A DNA stretch of 64,000 bases, taken from positions 186,001-250,000 of the forward strand of contig NZ_BMUC01000001.1 of assembly GCF_014649995.1 (NCBI RefSeq), in the 5' to 3' direction. The translations under genes were made by a program, and so were the position numbers. This stretch comes from Streptomyces griseoflavus (GTDB lineage: Bacteria; Actinomycetota; Actinomycetes; Streptomycetales; Streptomycetaceae). The notes beneath the pieces were generated by a model. That model worked only from the letters and a program-made list of their open reading frames with translations, had not been told where the DNA came from and searched no databases. Shown piece by piece: positions 8,566 through 17,026 of this stretch (within the stretch, counting starts at the first letter, position 1; each line of letters opens with the position of its first letter).

Positions 8566-9795
8566 TCACGGCGCGGTGCGCTGGCCCGGTACGCCGGAGC
8601 CCGATGCCGTCAGGGACGGGCCCACACCGGCCGCCGCCGTGCGGCGGGACTGGTGCGGCAGCGGACTGTCCTGGTGCGGTGCCGGCGGCACCGGGTGCCC
8701 GGCGTGGCCCGGCTGGCCGGACGGGACGGGCCCCTGGCCGTGCGCGGCGGCCTCGCTGTCCTGCCGCCGGTCGGCCTGGGGGCGCCGCGCGCGGTACGCG
8801 GCCCGGTAGGCGGCCGGTGACGAGCCCAGCTGCCGCCGGAAGTGGCCGCGCAGGGCCACCGGCGAGCGGAAGCCGCAGCGGCCGGCCACCTCGTCCACCG
8901 AGTAGTCCGACGTCTCCAGCAGCCGCTGCGCCTGGAGCACCCGCTGGGTGATCAGCCACTGCAGCGGAGCGCTTCCGGTCAGTGAGCGGAAACGGCGGTC
9001 GAACGTCCGGCGGCTCATGTACGCGCGTGCCGCCAGCGTCTCCACGTCGAACTGTTCGTGGAGGTGTTCCAGCGCCCAGGCGACGACCTCGGCGAGCGGG
9101 TCGGCGCCGATCTCCTCCGGTAAAGACCGGTCGAGGTAGCGCTCCTGGCCGCCGCTGCGGCGCGGGGGGACCACCAGGCGGCGGGCGAGCGCGCCGGCCG
9201 CCTCGTTGCCGTGGTCCGTGCGCACGATGTGCAGGCACAGGTCGATGCCGGCCGCGGTGCCCGCCGACGTCAGCACGTCGCCGTCGTCCACGAAGAGTTC
9301 CCGCGGATCGACGTGCACCGACGGATAGCGCTTCGCGAGCGTCGGCGCGTACATCCAGTGGGTGGTCGCCGGCCGGCCGTCCAGCAGGCCCGCCGCCGCG
9401 AGGACGAAGGCGCCGGTGCACAGCCCGACGATGCGGGCGCCCTCCTCGTGGGCCCGGCGCAGCGCGTCGAGCGCGTCCTGCGGTGGCGGCGAGGTGATGG
9501 ACCGCCAGGCCGGCACCACGACGGTGCCCGCCCGGGATATCGCCTCCAGGCCGTGTGGCGCGGTGAGTTCCAGGCCCCCCGTGGTCCGCAGCGGGCCGTC
9601 CTCACCTCCGCACACCAGCAGGCGGTAGCGCGGTACGCCGGCGTCCTGGCGGTCAACCCCGAACACCGACAGCGGTATGGAACTCTCGAAGATGGGACCG
9701 CCGCTGAACAGCAGCACCGCGACGATCTCCTTGCGGCGTCGCCCGGAGAGTTTCCGGGCCGCGGCTTCCGGCGCGGCGGTGGAGTCGTGGCTCAT
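8566..9795 (-). CDS. adpA: AdpA, AraC-family master regulator of development and secondary metabolism
   Basis: Transcription factor of 409 aa. Residues about 25-200 form a DJ-1/PfpI (type 1 glutamine amidotransferase-like) dimerisation domain (VAVLLFSGGPIFE, VGLCTGAFVLAAAG). Residues about 235-330 form an AraC DNA-binding domain with two helix-turn-helix units (YMSRRTFDRRFRSLTG and GFRSPVALRGHFRRQ). The last 80 residues are Pro/His/Gln-rich and low in complexity. The ATG at 9795 follows GAGGGGGG. A Leu codon TTA (9121-9123, residue 225) lies in the linker between domains, so translation needs the bldA tRNA. AdpA activates morphological and antibiotic genes. Confidence 0.97.
   Translation of the reverse strand: MSHDSTAAPEAAARKLSGRRRKEIVAVLLFSGGPIFESSIPLSVFGVDRQDAGVPRYRLLVCGGEDGPLRTTGGLELTAPHGLEAISRAGTVVVPAWRSITSPPPQDALDALRRAHEEGARIVGLCTGAFVLAAAGLLDGRPATTHWMYAPTLAKRYPSVHVDPRELFVDDGDVLTSAGTAAGIDLCLHIVRTDHGNEAAGALARRLVVPPRRSGGQERYLDRSLPEEIGADPLAEVVAWALEHLHEQFDVETLAARAYMSRRTFDRRFRSLTGSAPLQWLITQRVLQAQRLLETSDYSVDEVAGRCGFRSPVALRGHFRRQLGSSPAAYRAAYRARRPQADRRQDSEAAAHGQGPVPSGQPGHAGHPVPPAPHQDSPLPHQSRRTAAAGVGPSLTASGSGVPGQRTAP
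9121..9123 (-). promoter_or_regulatory. TTA (bldA-dependent) codon within adpA
   Basis: In-frame TTA Leu codon in the stretch encoding LDRSLPEE, between the sensor-like and AraC domains. TTA codons are very rare in this 72% GC genome. The one in adpA is the classical route by which bldA controls development. Confidence 0.95.
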
Positions 9796-10183
9796 AACTG
9801 CTAAGCCCCCCTCGGTGGTCGCGGCGCCCTGTTCCCTTCGGGTGTGTCGCTCCAACACGTTTCCCCTCGGTCCTGCACGAGTCCCCCGCCGTACGACAGT
9901 CAAGATCGAATCTACTGCGTCCAGTTGCACCCGCGTGGCCGGTTCGCCACCCGGCAGAATGTCGACTTGGCAACTTGGCGTGAAGCATTCGATCGCGAAG
10001 GGTTGCACTCGCGGGGCGTGCAGGGAAGTGCGCCTTGTCGCGGTGGCCAATCCCCGTAGGGTGCGCGAGGCTTCTGGGAGCCCTTTTGCGCAGGTCGGAC
10101 GGGGGATGAGGGGTGGGGGCGGCAGGGGGCGGGCACCATCCGGAAGTTGGCTGAAAAGATACGGCCGCGGGCGCGGAAACCGG
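9796..10183. other. adpA upstream region, no gene seen
   Basis: 388 bp without a convincing coding region. It is less GC-rich than the genes and holds the adpA promoter and leader. I can point to the ribosome site (GAGGGGGG before the ATG at 9795) but not to a reliable -10/-35 pair or operator. Confidence 0.6.
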
Positions 10184-10513
10184 TCAGCCGACCGGTGTGT
10201 CCCCGCCCTTGCCTGCCCGGCCTCCTCGTGCCTCGGCCCCGGCCCGGCGCCGCCCGCCCCGGCGCGGCTCCGGTTCCCCGGCCGACGGCCGCGCGGCGAC
10301 CCGCTGGGAGCGCCGCATCAGCAGCCGGCAGGCGCCCGTGACCGCCGCCAGGCCGAACGCCACACCGGCCGCCCCCGCCAGGGAGGAGCCGCACCACAGC
10401 AGGACCACCGGCACGAGCAGGCAGCTGAACGCCGCCCAGCGCACCACGTCGCCCACGTCCCGGGCGGACGCGGCCGCACGGTCCCGCTCGGGGGTGGGAC
10501 CGGGTCCGGACAT
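10184..10513 (-). CDS. Small conserved membrane protein
   Basis: 109 aa with two hydrophobic segments (about residues 28-45 and 47-63) separated by a short Gly/Ser turn. It has a charged N-terminus and an Arg/Gly-rich cytoplasmic-type tail. ATG at 10513 is preceded by AGGGAG at good spacing. It is transcribed in the same direction as adpA but 388 bp upstream of it. I do not recognise a family or function. A gene for a small membrane protein next to adpA is a usual Streptomyces arrangement. Confidence 0.7.
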   Translation of the reverse strand: MSGPGPTPERDRAAASARDVGDVVRWAAFSCLLVPVVLLWCGSSLAGAAGVAFGLAAVTGACRLLMRRSQRVAARPSAGEPEPRRGGRRRAGAEARGGRAGKGGDTPVG

Positions 10514-10860
10514 GAGGTGCTCCCTGTGGCGTGGCTCACGGGGTTCAACGCGCGGTCCGTCCGTCGGTCACTGCGGGTACGGCCGGACGGCCGCCGCGGG
10601 GGCGGGCGTACGACCCGGAGGGACCCCACTCTCCCGGCCGGGCGAGGTCCGCGCAAACCACCTGTACAGGGCAGCAACCATTGCGTGACGGGCGCCCCCT
10701 CGTGCATGCTCCGGGGAACCCGCCTGCCGGTATGCGCGGGGTCTGGGCCAAGGAGGCGTGGCGCCGTACCCTTGGGGGTATGGGGTTGGGAAGACCATTC
10801 CCGGACACAGCTCCGCCGCACACTGTCGTCCCCCAGAAGGATCACAACTCCGAGACAGCC
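10514..10860. other. Divergent intergenic region, no gene seen
   Basis: 347 bp between the small membrane gene (minus) and the universal stress gene (plus). Open frames here have no family-like product and read through both sides. I see no clear promoter boxes or repeats. Confidence 0.5.
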
Positions 10861-11388
10861 ATGGCCGGTCACGAATTCTTCGAACCCGCGGACCGCAAGC
10901 GGCCGGTCGCCGATCCCACGGCGGCCGAACCCCTGGCGGCGGAGGAATCACGCCATCCCTGCGATCCGGCGTTCCGGCACGGGGTGGTCGTCGGCTTCGA
11001 CGGGTCCACCTCCAGTGAACGGGCCCTCGCGTACGCCATCGGCATGGCGCGGCGCCTCGGCTCGGGCCTGATCATCGTCCACGTCGCCAACCGGCTGCCC
11101 ACGACGGTCTGGGCGGGCTGCGAGCCCCCGGTCTTCGTGGACGTCCCGGACCACCGCACGGAGGTGCTCGGTCTCGAGCTCGCCTGCGCGGACTATCTGG
11201 CCGAGGTGCCGTGGATCCTGGTCGAGCGCGGCGGGGACATCTGCCACGAACTCGAAGAGGTGGGGCGGGAGTACGAGGCCGACGCGATCGTCGTGGGGTC
11301 CACCCACGGGCTCGTGGGGCGGCTCTTCGGCTCCGTCGCCGGGAGGCTGGCGAAGCGGGCGCAGCGGCCCGTGGTGGTCATCCCGTGA
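10861..11388 (+). CDS. Universal stress protein (UspA family)
   Basis: 175 aa with one Usp domain from about residue 40 (VVVGFDGSTSSERAL) to the end. The ATP-binding signature is VGSTHG followed by GRLFGSVAGRLAKRA and the terminal VVVIP strand, so it belongs to the nucleotide-binding branch. The first 38 residues are a charged, disordered extension. ATG at 10861 gives the domain plus this extension. The frame is open further upstream to 10531, so the start is not certain. Probably a cytoplasmic stress or starvation response protein; no partner is implied by the neighbours. Confidence 0.85.
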   Translation: MAGHEFFEPADRKRPVADPTAAEPLAAEESRHPCDPAFRHGVVVGFDGSTSSERALAYAIGMARRLGSGLIIVHVANRLPTTVWAGCEPPVFVDVPDHRTEVLGLELACADYLAEVPWILVERGGDICHELEEVGREYEADAIVVGSTHGLVGRLFGSVAGRLAKRAQRPVVVIP

Positions 11389-11399
11389 GCTGAGGGGTG

Positions 11400-11446
11400 C
11401 GGGCCCTCTGCGCCGACGACCGGCGACACGTGGGGGCCCGTTTTTT
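11400..11446 (+). terminator. Rho-independent terminator of the universal stress gene
   Basis: Stem CGGGCCC/GGGCCCG (11400-11406 with 11434-11440) encloses a second small hairpin CGCCG/CGGCG and is followed at once by six T residues. This is a canonical intrinsic terminator. Confidence 0.8.
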
Positions 11447-11517
11447 CGTTGTACGGCCCGTGCTGGCGGGTGAGGGCTTGTCGCGCGTTTCCCCGCGCCC
11501 CCGAGGTTGCTCGAACG

Positions 11518-11554
11518 CCGGAGGGCGCGGGGACCTGGTCCCCGCGCCCTCCGG
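11518..11554 (-). terminator. Terminator of the glmS transcription unit
   Basis: Perfect 16-bp hairpin (11518-11533 with 11539-11554) with loop CCTGG, 15 bp beyond the glmS stop codon. Confidence 0.8.
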
Positions 11555-11569
11555 CCGCACGGGTGCTGC

Positions 11570-13387
11570 TTACTCCACCGTCACCGACTTGGCGAGGTTG
11601 CGGGGCTTGTCGATGTCCCTGCCGAGGGCCAGGGCCGTGTGGTAGGCGAGGAGTTGGAGGGGGATGCCCATCAGGATGGGGTCGAGTTCGTCCTCGTTCT
11701 TGGGGACGAGGAGGGTGTGGTCGGCCTTCTCCTGGTGCTGGTGGGCGACGGCGAGGATCTGGCCGCTGCGGGCCTTGATCTCCTCCATGGCCGCGCGGTT
11801 CTTCTCCAGCAGGTCGTCGTCCGGGACGATCGCGACCGTGGGCAGGGCCGGCTCGATCAGGGCCAGCGGGCCGTGCTTGAGCTCGGAGGCGGGGTAGGCC
11901 TCGGCGTGGATGTAGGAGACCTCCTTGAGCTTCAGGGAGGCCTCACGGGCCACCGGGTAACCCCGGACGCGGCCGATGAAGAGCATCGAGCGGGCGTCGG
12001 CGTACTGCTGGGCCAGCTTCTTGATCTCCTCCTCCTGCTCCATGATCTCGGCGATCTGGCCGGGGAGGCGGCGCAGGCCCTCGATGATCCGCTTGCCGTC
12101 GCGCACCGACAGGTCGCGGGTGCGGCCCAGGTGCAGGGCGAGCAGGGCGAAGGCGACCGTGGTGTTGGTGAAGCACTTGGTGGACACCACGCACACCTCG
12201 GGACCGGCGTGCACGTAGACGCCGCCGTCGGCCTCGCGGGCGATCGCGGAGCCGACCACGTTGACCACGCCCAGCACCCGCGCGCCCTTGCGCTTCAGCT
12301 CCTGCACGGCGGCCAGCACGTCGTAGGTCTCACCGGACTGCGAGACCGCGATGTAGAGGGTGTCGGGGTCGACGACCGCGTTGCGGTAGCGGAACTCCGA
12401 GGCCGGCTCGGCGTCGGCGGGGATGCGGGCCAGCTCCTCGATCATCTGCGCGCCGATCATGCCGGCGTGGTACGAGGTGCCGCAGCCGAGGATCTTCACG
12501 CGGCGGATCCGGCGCGCCTCGCGGGCGTCCAGGTTGAGGCCGCCGAGGTGCACGGTGGAGAAGCGGTCGTCGATCCGGCCGCGCAGCACGCGGTCCACGG
12601 CCTCGGCCTGCTCGTGGATCTCCTTGTGCATGTAGGTGTCGTGGCCGCCCATGTCGTACGAGGCCGCCTCCCACTCCACGGTGGTCGGCTCGGCGGTCGT
12701 ACGGGTGCCCTCGGTGGTGTAGGTGCGGAAGTCGTCGGCCTTGAGGGTGGCCATCTCGCCGTCGTCGAGGGTGACGATCTGGCGGGTGTGGGCGACCAGC
12801 GCCGCTATGTCGGAGGCGACGAACATCTCCTTCTCGCCGATGCCGAGGACGACCGGCGAGCCGTTGCGGGCCACGACGATGCGGTCGGGGAAGTCGGCGT
12901 GCAGCACGGCGATGCCGTAGGTGCCCTCGATGAGGCGCACCGTCTCGCGGACCTTGTCCTCGAGCTCGGCCGCCGTCGAGCGGGCGATGAGGTGGACGAG
13001 GACCTCGGTGTCCGTCTCGGAGAGGAACTCGACGCCGTCCGCCTCCAGCTTGCGGCGCAGGTCGCCGGCGTTGTCGATGATGCCGTTGTGGACGACGGCG
13101 ACCTTGCCCTCGGCGTCCAGGTGCGGGTGGGCGTTGATGTCGGAGGGGGCGCCGTGGGTGGCCCAGCGGGTGTGGGCGATGCCGGTCGTGCCCTTGAAGC
13201 GCGCCGGGACCTTGGCCTCCAGGTCGCGCACCCGGCCCTTGGCCTTGACCATCTTCAGGCCGGCCGTCTTCGGCGACGTGACGGCGATGCCCGCCGAGTC
13301 GTAGCCGCGGTACTCCAGGCGCTGGAGGCCCTCGAGCAGGAGGGGAGCGACCTCACGCCTGCCGATGTATCCGACGATTCCGCACAT
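11570..13387 (-). CDS. glmS: Glutamine--fructose-6-phosphate aminotransferase (isomerising)
   Basis: 605 aa, normal length. The N-terminal Ntn-type glutaminase domain starts MCGIVGYIG with catalytic Cys2 exposed after Met removal. Two SIS isomerase domains follow (about residues 280-420 and 450-590), and the C-terminus PRNLAKSVTVE is the family's conserved tail. It makes glucosamine-6-phosphate from fructose-6-phosphate and glutamine for peptidoglycan precursors and other amino sugars. ATG at 13387. The upstream 85-aa gene ends 12 bp before it, so the two are probably co-transcribed. Streptomyces often has a second glmS elsewhere; this may be that paralogue. Confidence 0.95.
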   Translation of the reverse strand: MCGIVGYIGRREVAPLLLEGLQRLEYRGYDSAGIAVTSPKTAGLKMVKAKGRVRDLEAKVPARFKGTTGIAHTRWATHGAPSDINAHPHLDAEGKVAVVHNGIIDNAGDLRRKLEADGVEFLSETDTEVLVHLIARSTAAELEDKVRETVRLIEGTYGIAVLHADFPDRIVVARNGSPVVLGIGEKEMFVASDIAALVAHTRQIVTLDDGEMATLKADDFRTYTTEGTRTTAEPTTVEWEAASYDMGGHDTYMHKEIHEQAEAVDRVLRGRIDDRFSTVHLGGLNLDAREARRIRRVKILGCGTSYHAGMIGAQMIEELARIPADAEPASEFRYRNAVVDPDTLYIAVSQSGETYDVLAAVQELKRKGARVLGVVNVVGSAIAREADGGVYVHAGPEVCVVSTKCFTNTTVAFALLALHLGRTRDLSVRDGKRIIEGLRRLPGQIAEIMEQEEEIKKLAQQYADARSMLFIGRVRGYPVAREASLKLKEVSYIHAEAYPASELKHGPLALIEPALPTVAIVPDDDLLEKNRAAMEEIKARSGQILAVAHQHQEKADHTLLVPKNEDELDPILMGIPLQLLAYHTALALGRDIDKPRNLAKSVTVE

Positions 13388-13399
13388 GTACGTATGTTC

Positions 13400-13657
13400 C
13401 TAGCCGTAGACGATGCGGCGCAGCTGCCGGAGCGAGAGCTCGGGCGGCGCCACCGCTCGGTATCTGAGGTCCGCCTCGATCCGTTCGAAGATCGACGCGT
13501 TCACCAGGCCCTGGGCCTGGAGTTCGCGGTGGCGGCGACGGACGTATTCCTCGGTCGTCTCGTCGAAGTAGGCGAGCACGTCCTGGACCACCCGCAGCGC
13601 CTCGCCCCGGCTGAGGGGCGTGGACCGCGTCAGATGATCGACAAGTTCCTCGTGCAC
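13400..13657 (-). CDS. Conserved hypothetical protein upstream of glmS
   Basis: 85 aa, helical and charged, no signal peptide or membrane span. It resembles small actinobacterial proteins of unknown function encoded beside glmS. The GTG at 13657 gives MHEELVDHLT; I see no strong ribosome site, so the start is uncertain. The 12-bp gap to glmS suggests an operon. No catalytic motif can be recognised. Confidence 0.7.
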   Translation of the reverse strand: MHEELVDHLTRSTPLSRGEALRVVQDVLAYFDETTEEYVRRRHRELQAQGLVNASIFERIEADLRYRAVAPPELSLRQLRRIVYG

Positions 13658-13732
13658 CCGATGATTTTGAGGTGCCGGAGGTCGATGCGCAACAAACGTG
13701 CCCGATATCGGGCAGGAAATGATAGGTGTGGC

Positions 13733-14608
13733 CTACAGGTTTTTGAGGACGGCCTGCTTGGCGAGGGTGAACTCCTCGTCCGTGAGCACGCCCGACCGGT
13801 GCAGTTCGCCCAGTTCCCGCAGGCGTCGCAGCAGGGCGTCATGGTCGTCCCCCGAGGGGCGGGGGGCCGGCGGGTGGCCGGCCTCCGGTTCCGGTGCGCC
13901 GGCGGGTGCGGCCGGGTGCGGCAGGCGGGCCTGGACGGCGGCGGCGACCAGTGCCATCAGCGGGTCCTTCTTGAAGCCCCACAGCTCCACCGAGTTGGGG
14001 TCGTACTTGGCCGGGGCCTCGGTCGGGGCGTGGCGCACGTGGAAGCGCAGGTGCCCGTTCTCCAGTCCGGCCGCGGGCTGCCACTCCACGGCGGTCAGGT
14101 CCGTCACCGCCAGGGTGCGGGTGCCGGCGGCGGCCTTGGCGTCCTCCGTCTTCCAGTTCCACTCTAGCCGGACCCGCTCGCCGTCGAAGCTCACCGTGCC
14201 GTCCCCGGCGGACACGGACAGCGGCACCGGCGGGCCGGGCAGCAGGTAGGCGGTGACCGGATCGGAGGGGACCTGGTCCAGCAGCAGGGCGGTGCGGACC
14301 TCCTCCGCGAAGTACTCGGCCACGCCGTACCGGTCGGATTCGACGATCAGCTGATAGGGGTCGTGCGGCTCGGTGAGCCGGCCGCCGGCCGCCTGCAGCA
14401 GCGGGTCGGCGCCGTCGCGCAGCCGCAGTCTGAGCCGTCCCGCCTTCTTGCCCTGCTCGAACGATATTCCCGCCAACGCCCCCAGGGGCAGCACCAGTTC
14501 ACCCAGGGTCCTGCGCAGCAGGCCGACGTTCCTGTCCCGGCCGGGAGTCAGTCGCAGGGCCTCCCCGTCGAAGGTCCACGTACCGTCCTTCTGGATGATT
14601 TCCGCCAT
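13733..14608 (-). CDS. DUF4429 protein with C-terminal SHOCT motif
   Basis: About 291 aa. Two related beta-rich DUF4429 repeats: the first begins MAEIIQKDGTWTFDGEALRL, the second near residue 140 (GDGTVSFDGERVRLEWN). A Pro-rich linker and a SHOCT (short C-terminal) helix pair (LLRRLRELGELHRSGVLTDE) end it. DUF4429 domains are PH-like and of unknown function. SHOCT motifs are often oligomerisation tails. The ATG at 14608 fits the first repeat; an upstream GTG is less likely. It stands alone between the des operon terminator and the glmS pair. Confidence 0.85.
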   Translation of the reverse strand: MAEIIQKDGTWTFDGEALRLTPGRDRNVGLLRRTLGELVLPLGALAGISFEQGKKAGRLRLRLRDGADPLLQAAGGRLTEPHDPYQLIVESDRYGVAEYFAEEVRTALLLDQVPSDPVTAYLLPGPPVPLSVSAGDGTVSFDGERVRLEWNWKTEDAKAAAGTRTLAVTDLTAVEWQPAAGLENGHLRFHVRHAPTEAPAKYDPNSVELWGFKKDPLMALVAAAVQARLPHPAAPAGAPEPEAGHPPAPRPSGDDHDALLRRLRELGELHRSGVLTDEEFTLAKQAVLKNL

Positions 14609-14669
14609 GGGGGTGATTGTTCCACCGGGACCGCCGGGGAGTGGTCCGTACCCATCGGGGCGGAAAACG

Positions 14670-14706
14670 GCGGGCACCCCAAAGGACCGTACTCCGGGGT
14701 GCCCGC
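14670..14706 (-). terminator. Terminator of the desABCD operon
   Basis: 11-bp stem (14670-14680 with 14696-14706) containing CGGGCACCCC/GGGGTGCCCG, with a 15-nt loop. It lies just after the desD stop codon. Confidence 0.75.
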
Positions 14707-14717
14707 ACGTTCGTGGG

Positions 14718-16490
14718 TCAGAACTCCGCGAGGGGGTTCTTCAGGGTGCCGATCAGCTGGAGGGCGCCGGAGGGGTCCGCCAGGTCGACCATCTGCCGGT
14801 TGTCGCGCAGCTGGAGGCGGTTCAGGCAGGACAGGGCGAACTCCGGGGCGAACATGTCGTACCGGGCGAACTTGTCGGCCAGTTCCGGCACCGACGCCTG
14901 GTACGCGCGGGTGACCTCCGCGACCGTGCGCCAGAAGCCGTCCTCGTCGAGGACGCCCTCCTCGGCCAGGTTCGCGGCCAGGAAGCGGAAGAAGCAGTCG
15001 AAGACGTCCGTGAAGATCGACAGCAGCTTGGTGTCGTCCGGCACCTCCACCCGGATGCGGCCGACCTCCGGCGGCAGCACCGCGTCGGGGTCCATCACCG
15101 CGATCTCCTCGGCGATGTCCTTGTAGATCGCGCGCTTCACGACGCCGTCCGCCAGGACCAGGATCACGTTCTCGCCGTGCGGCATGTACACCAGGTCGTA
15201 GGCGTAGAAGCTGTGCAGCAGCGGCACGTAGTACGCCCGCAGGTAGTGGCGCAGCCACTCGGCCGGGGCGAGCCCGGAGCGGGCGATCAGCGCCGCCGCG
15301 ACGGAGGCGCCCTCGTGGTCGACGTGGACCAGCGAGGCCATGGTGGCGAGGGTCTCGCCGTCCTCCAGGGACGGCACCGGGCTCTCCCGCCACAGCGCGG
15401 CCAGCATCTTGCGGTACGGCGAGTAGCGGTCCGTGGCCTGCTCGTACTCCAGGTGCCGGTAGCCCACGGCGGCCCGCTCCCGGATGATCGACAGACCCGT
15501 GGCCCGCAGCACCGGGTCGCTCTCGACGAGCTGCGCCAGCCAGTCGTTGATCGCCGGGGTCGCCTCCATGTAGGCGGCGGACAGTCCGCGCATGAAGCCC
15601 ATGTTGAGGACGGACAGGGCCGTCTTCACGTAGTGCTTCCCGGGGTGCGACCGGTTGAAGAAGGTGCGGATGGACTGCTGGGCCAGGTACTCGTCGTCGC
15701 CCTCGCCCAGGCACACCAGGTGCCGGCGGGCGACCTCGGCGGCGAAGGTGACGGACAGCTTGTTCCACCACTGCCAGGGGTGGACGGGGATGAGGAGGTA
15801 GTCGGCGGGGTCGAGGTCCTGCGCGCGCAGGACGCCGTGGAACCCCTCGACGGTCTCCTCGCCCAGCTCCTGCCGCACGAACGACTCGTACTCGATGCCC
15901 ACGCCCGCCGTGAACGCGGCCCGCGAGCGGTGGGCGGCCAGCCAGACCAGTCTCACCGGGGCCGCCGTCTCCGGCGCGTACGCGTGGTACTCGTGGATGC
16001 CGAAGCCGAGCCGCCCGTTGTTGGCGACGAAGCAGGGGTGGCCCTCGGTCATGCCGGTCTCGACGGCCTGGAAGCCGGCGTCGATCAGCTCGCCGGACGG
16101 TATCTGCGGTTTGGTGAGCTTGTAGCAGGTGCCGGAGAGGGTGGAGGAGATCTCCTCCAGGTACACCGGAAGGATCTCGTCGCTCAGACCGAGGGACTTG
16201 CGCAGCTCGACGAAGAAGTCCAGGGCCTCAAGGCCGAGTTCGGTGTCGTCGCGGTGGCGGGTGATCGAGTCGGCGTCGACCCCCCAGTGGTCCAGGGCGC
16301 GCCGCGTCGCGGTGAAGGTGTACCGGGTCCGGCCGTCGTCGCTGTGGACGGCGTACCGGCCGTCGCCGGAGGCCTCCGGCGTGATGAGCCGCTCGTGGGC
16401 GAACTCGGCCAGTGCCTTGCGGATCAGCAGGCGGTTGGCCCGCGCCCAGCGGTGGGGGGACAGGTGCGTCACGGCGTCGGACGGGGTCAT
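14718..16490 (-). CDS. desD: Desferrioxamine siderophore synthetase DesD (NIS synthetase)
   Basis: 590 aa, IucA/IucC-type NRPS-independent siderophore synthetase. Conserved ATP-binding features (SGTCYKLTKPQIPSGEL region near residues 130-150; HPWQWWNK; MPHGENVILVL near residue 440) are intact. It oligomerises and cyclises N-hydroxy-N-succinyl(or acetyl)-cadaverine units into desferrioxamines E/B using ATP. The ATG at 16490 overlaps the desC stop as ATGA. Last gene of the iron-repressed desABCD operon. Confidence 0.96.
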   Translation of the reverse strand: MTPSDAVTHLSPHRWARANRLLIRKALAEFAHERLITPEASGDGRYAVHSDDGRTRYTFTATRRALDHWGVDADSITRHRDDTELGLEALDFFVELRKSLGLSDEILPVYLEEISSTLSGTCYKLTKPQIPSGELIDAGFQAVETGMTEGHPCFVANNGRLGFGIHEYHAYAPETAAPVRLVWLAAHRSRAAFTAGVGIEYESFVRQELGEETVEGFHGVLRAQDLDPADYLLIPVHPWQWWNKLSVTFAAEVARRHLVCLGEGDDEYLAQQSIRTFFNRSHPGKHYVKTALSVLNMGFMRGLSAAYMEATPAINDWLAQLVESDPVLRATGLSIIRERAAVGYRHLEYEQATDRYSPYRKMLAALWRESPVPSLEDGETLATMASLVHVDHEGASVAAALIARSGLAPAEWLRHYLRAYYVPLLHSFYAYDLVYMPHGENVILVLADGVVKRAIYKDIAEEIAVMDPDAVLPPEVGRIRVEVPDDTKLLSIFTDVFDCFFRFLAANLAEEGVLDEDGFWRTVAEVTRAYQASVPELADKFARYDMFAPEFALSCLNRLQLRDNRQMVDLADPSGALQLIGTLKNPLAEF

Positions 16491-17026
16491 GCGGATGCTC
16501 CTCGGGCGGCCTCGAACTGTTCGCGCGTGCAGAAGCTCAGCAGCGCGCGCTTCTCCGGCTTGTCGATCTCCCGTTCGGGGACGAAGCCCACGACCTCGTT
16601 GAGGGCGTGCACGGCCTTGTTGCCGACGTCCGGTTCGACCACGACCCGGCGGGTGGCGGGGTCGGCGAACAGCTTCTCCATCACGGCGGTGATGACCGCC
16701 CGGGTGAAGCCGTGGACGGGGCGGTCGGTGGGGGCGACCAGGAAGTGCATGCCGACATCGCCGGGCTCGGGGTCGTACAGGCCGACGAGTTCGACGTACC
16801 GGGGGTCGTACGTCTCCATCAGGAACGCGGGTTCGCCGTCGTGCAGGCCGAGGAAGGCGTGGTGGTGCTCGTCGTCGGCGATGCGCCGGTACTCGCGCTC
16901 GACGTCCCCGGGCGTCGCGTCCTGCATCATCCAGTACGCCGCCTTCGGGTCGGTGACCCAGCGGTGCAGCAGCCCGGCGTCCTTCGACGGGTCCAGCGGG
17001 CGGACGGTGAACGTGCCGATGCTCAT
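16487..17026 (-). CDS. desC: DesC, N-hydroxycadaverine acyltransferase
   Basis: 179-aa GNAT-like acyltransferase of the IucB/AlcB siderophore branch. It acylates N-hydroxycadaverine with succinyl-CoA or acetyl-CoA. The sequence shows an N-terminal [20 protein letters not shown] segment and the HFLVAP / GFTRAVI acetyl-CoA-binding region. Both ends overlap neighbours by 4 nt (ATGA with desB before and desD after), so translation is coupled. Length equals the family norm. Confidence 0.95.
   Translation of the reverse strand: MSIGTFTVRPLDPSKDAGLLHRWVTDPKAAYWMMQDATPGDVEREYRRIADDEHHHAFLGLHDGEPAFLMETYDPRYVELVGLYDPEPGDVGMHFLVAPTDRPVHGFTRAVITAVMEKLFADPATRRVVVEPDVGNKAVHALNEVVGFVPEREIDKPEKRALLSFCTREQFEAARGASA

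Noticed and set aside
9912-10397. 161-aa gene upstream of adpA
   Set aside because: Arg/Gly/Pro-rich product overlapping the small membrane gene; no ribosome site or family-like sequence.
11507-14167. Plus-strand open frame of 886 codons
   Set aside because: Antisense to glmS and the DUF4429 gene; composition is Val/Gly/Asp-rich as expected from reverse reading of GC-rich genes.
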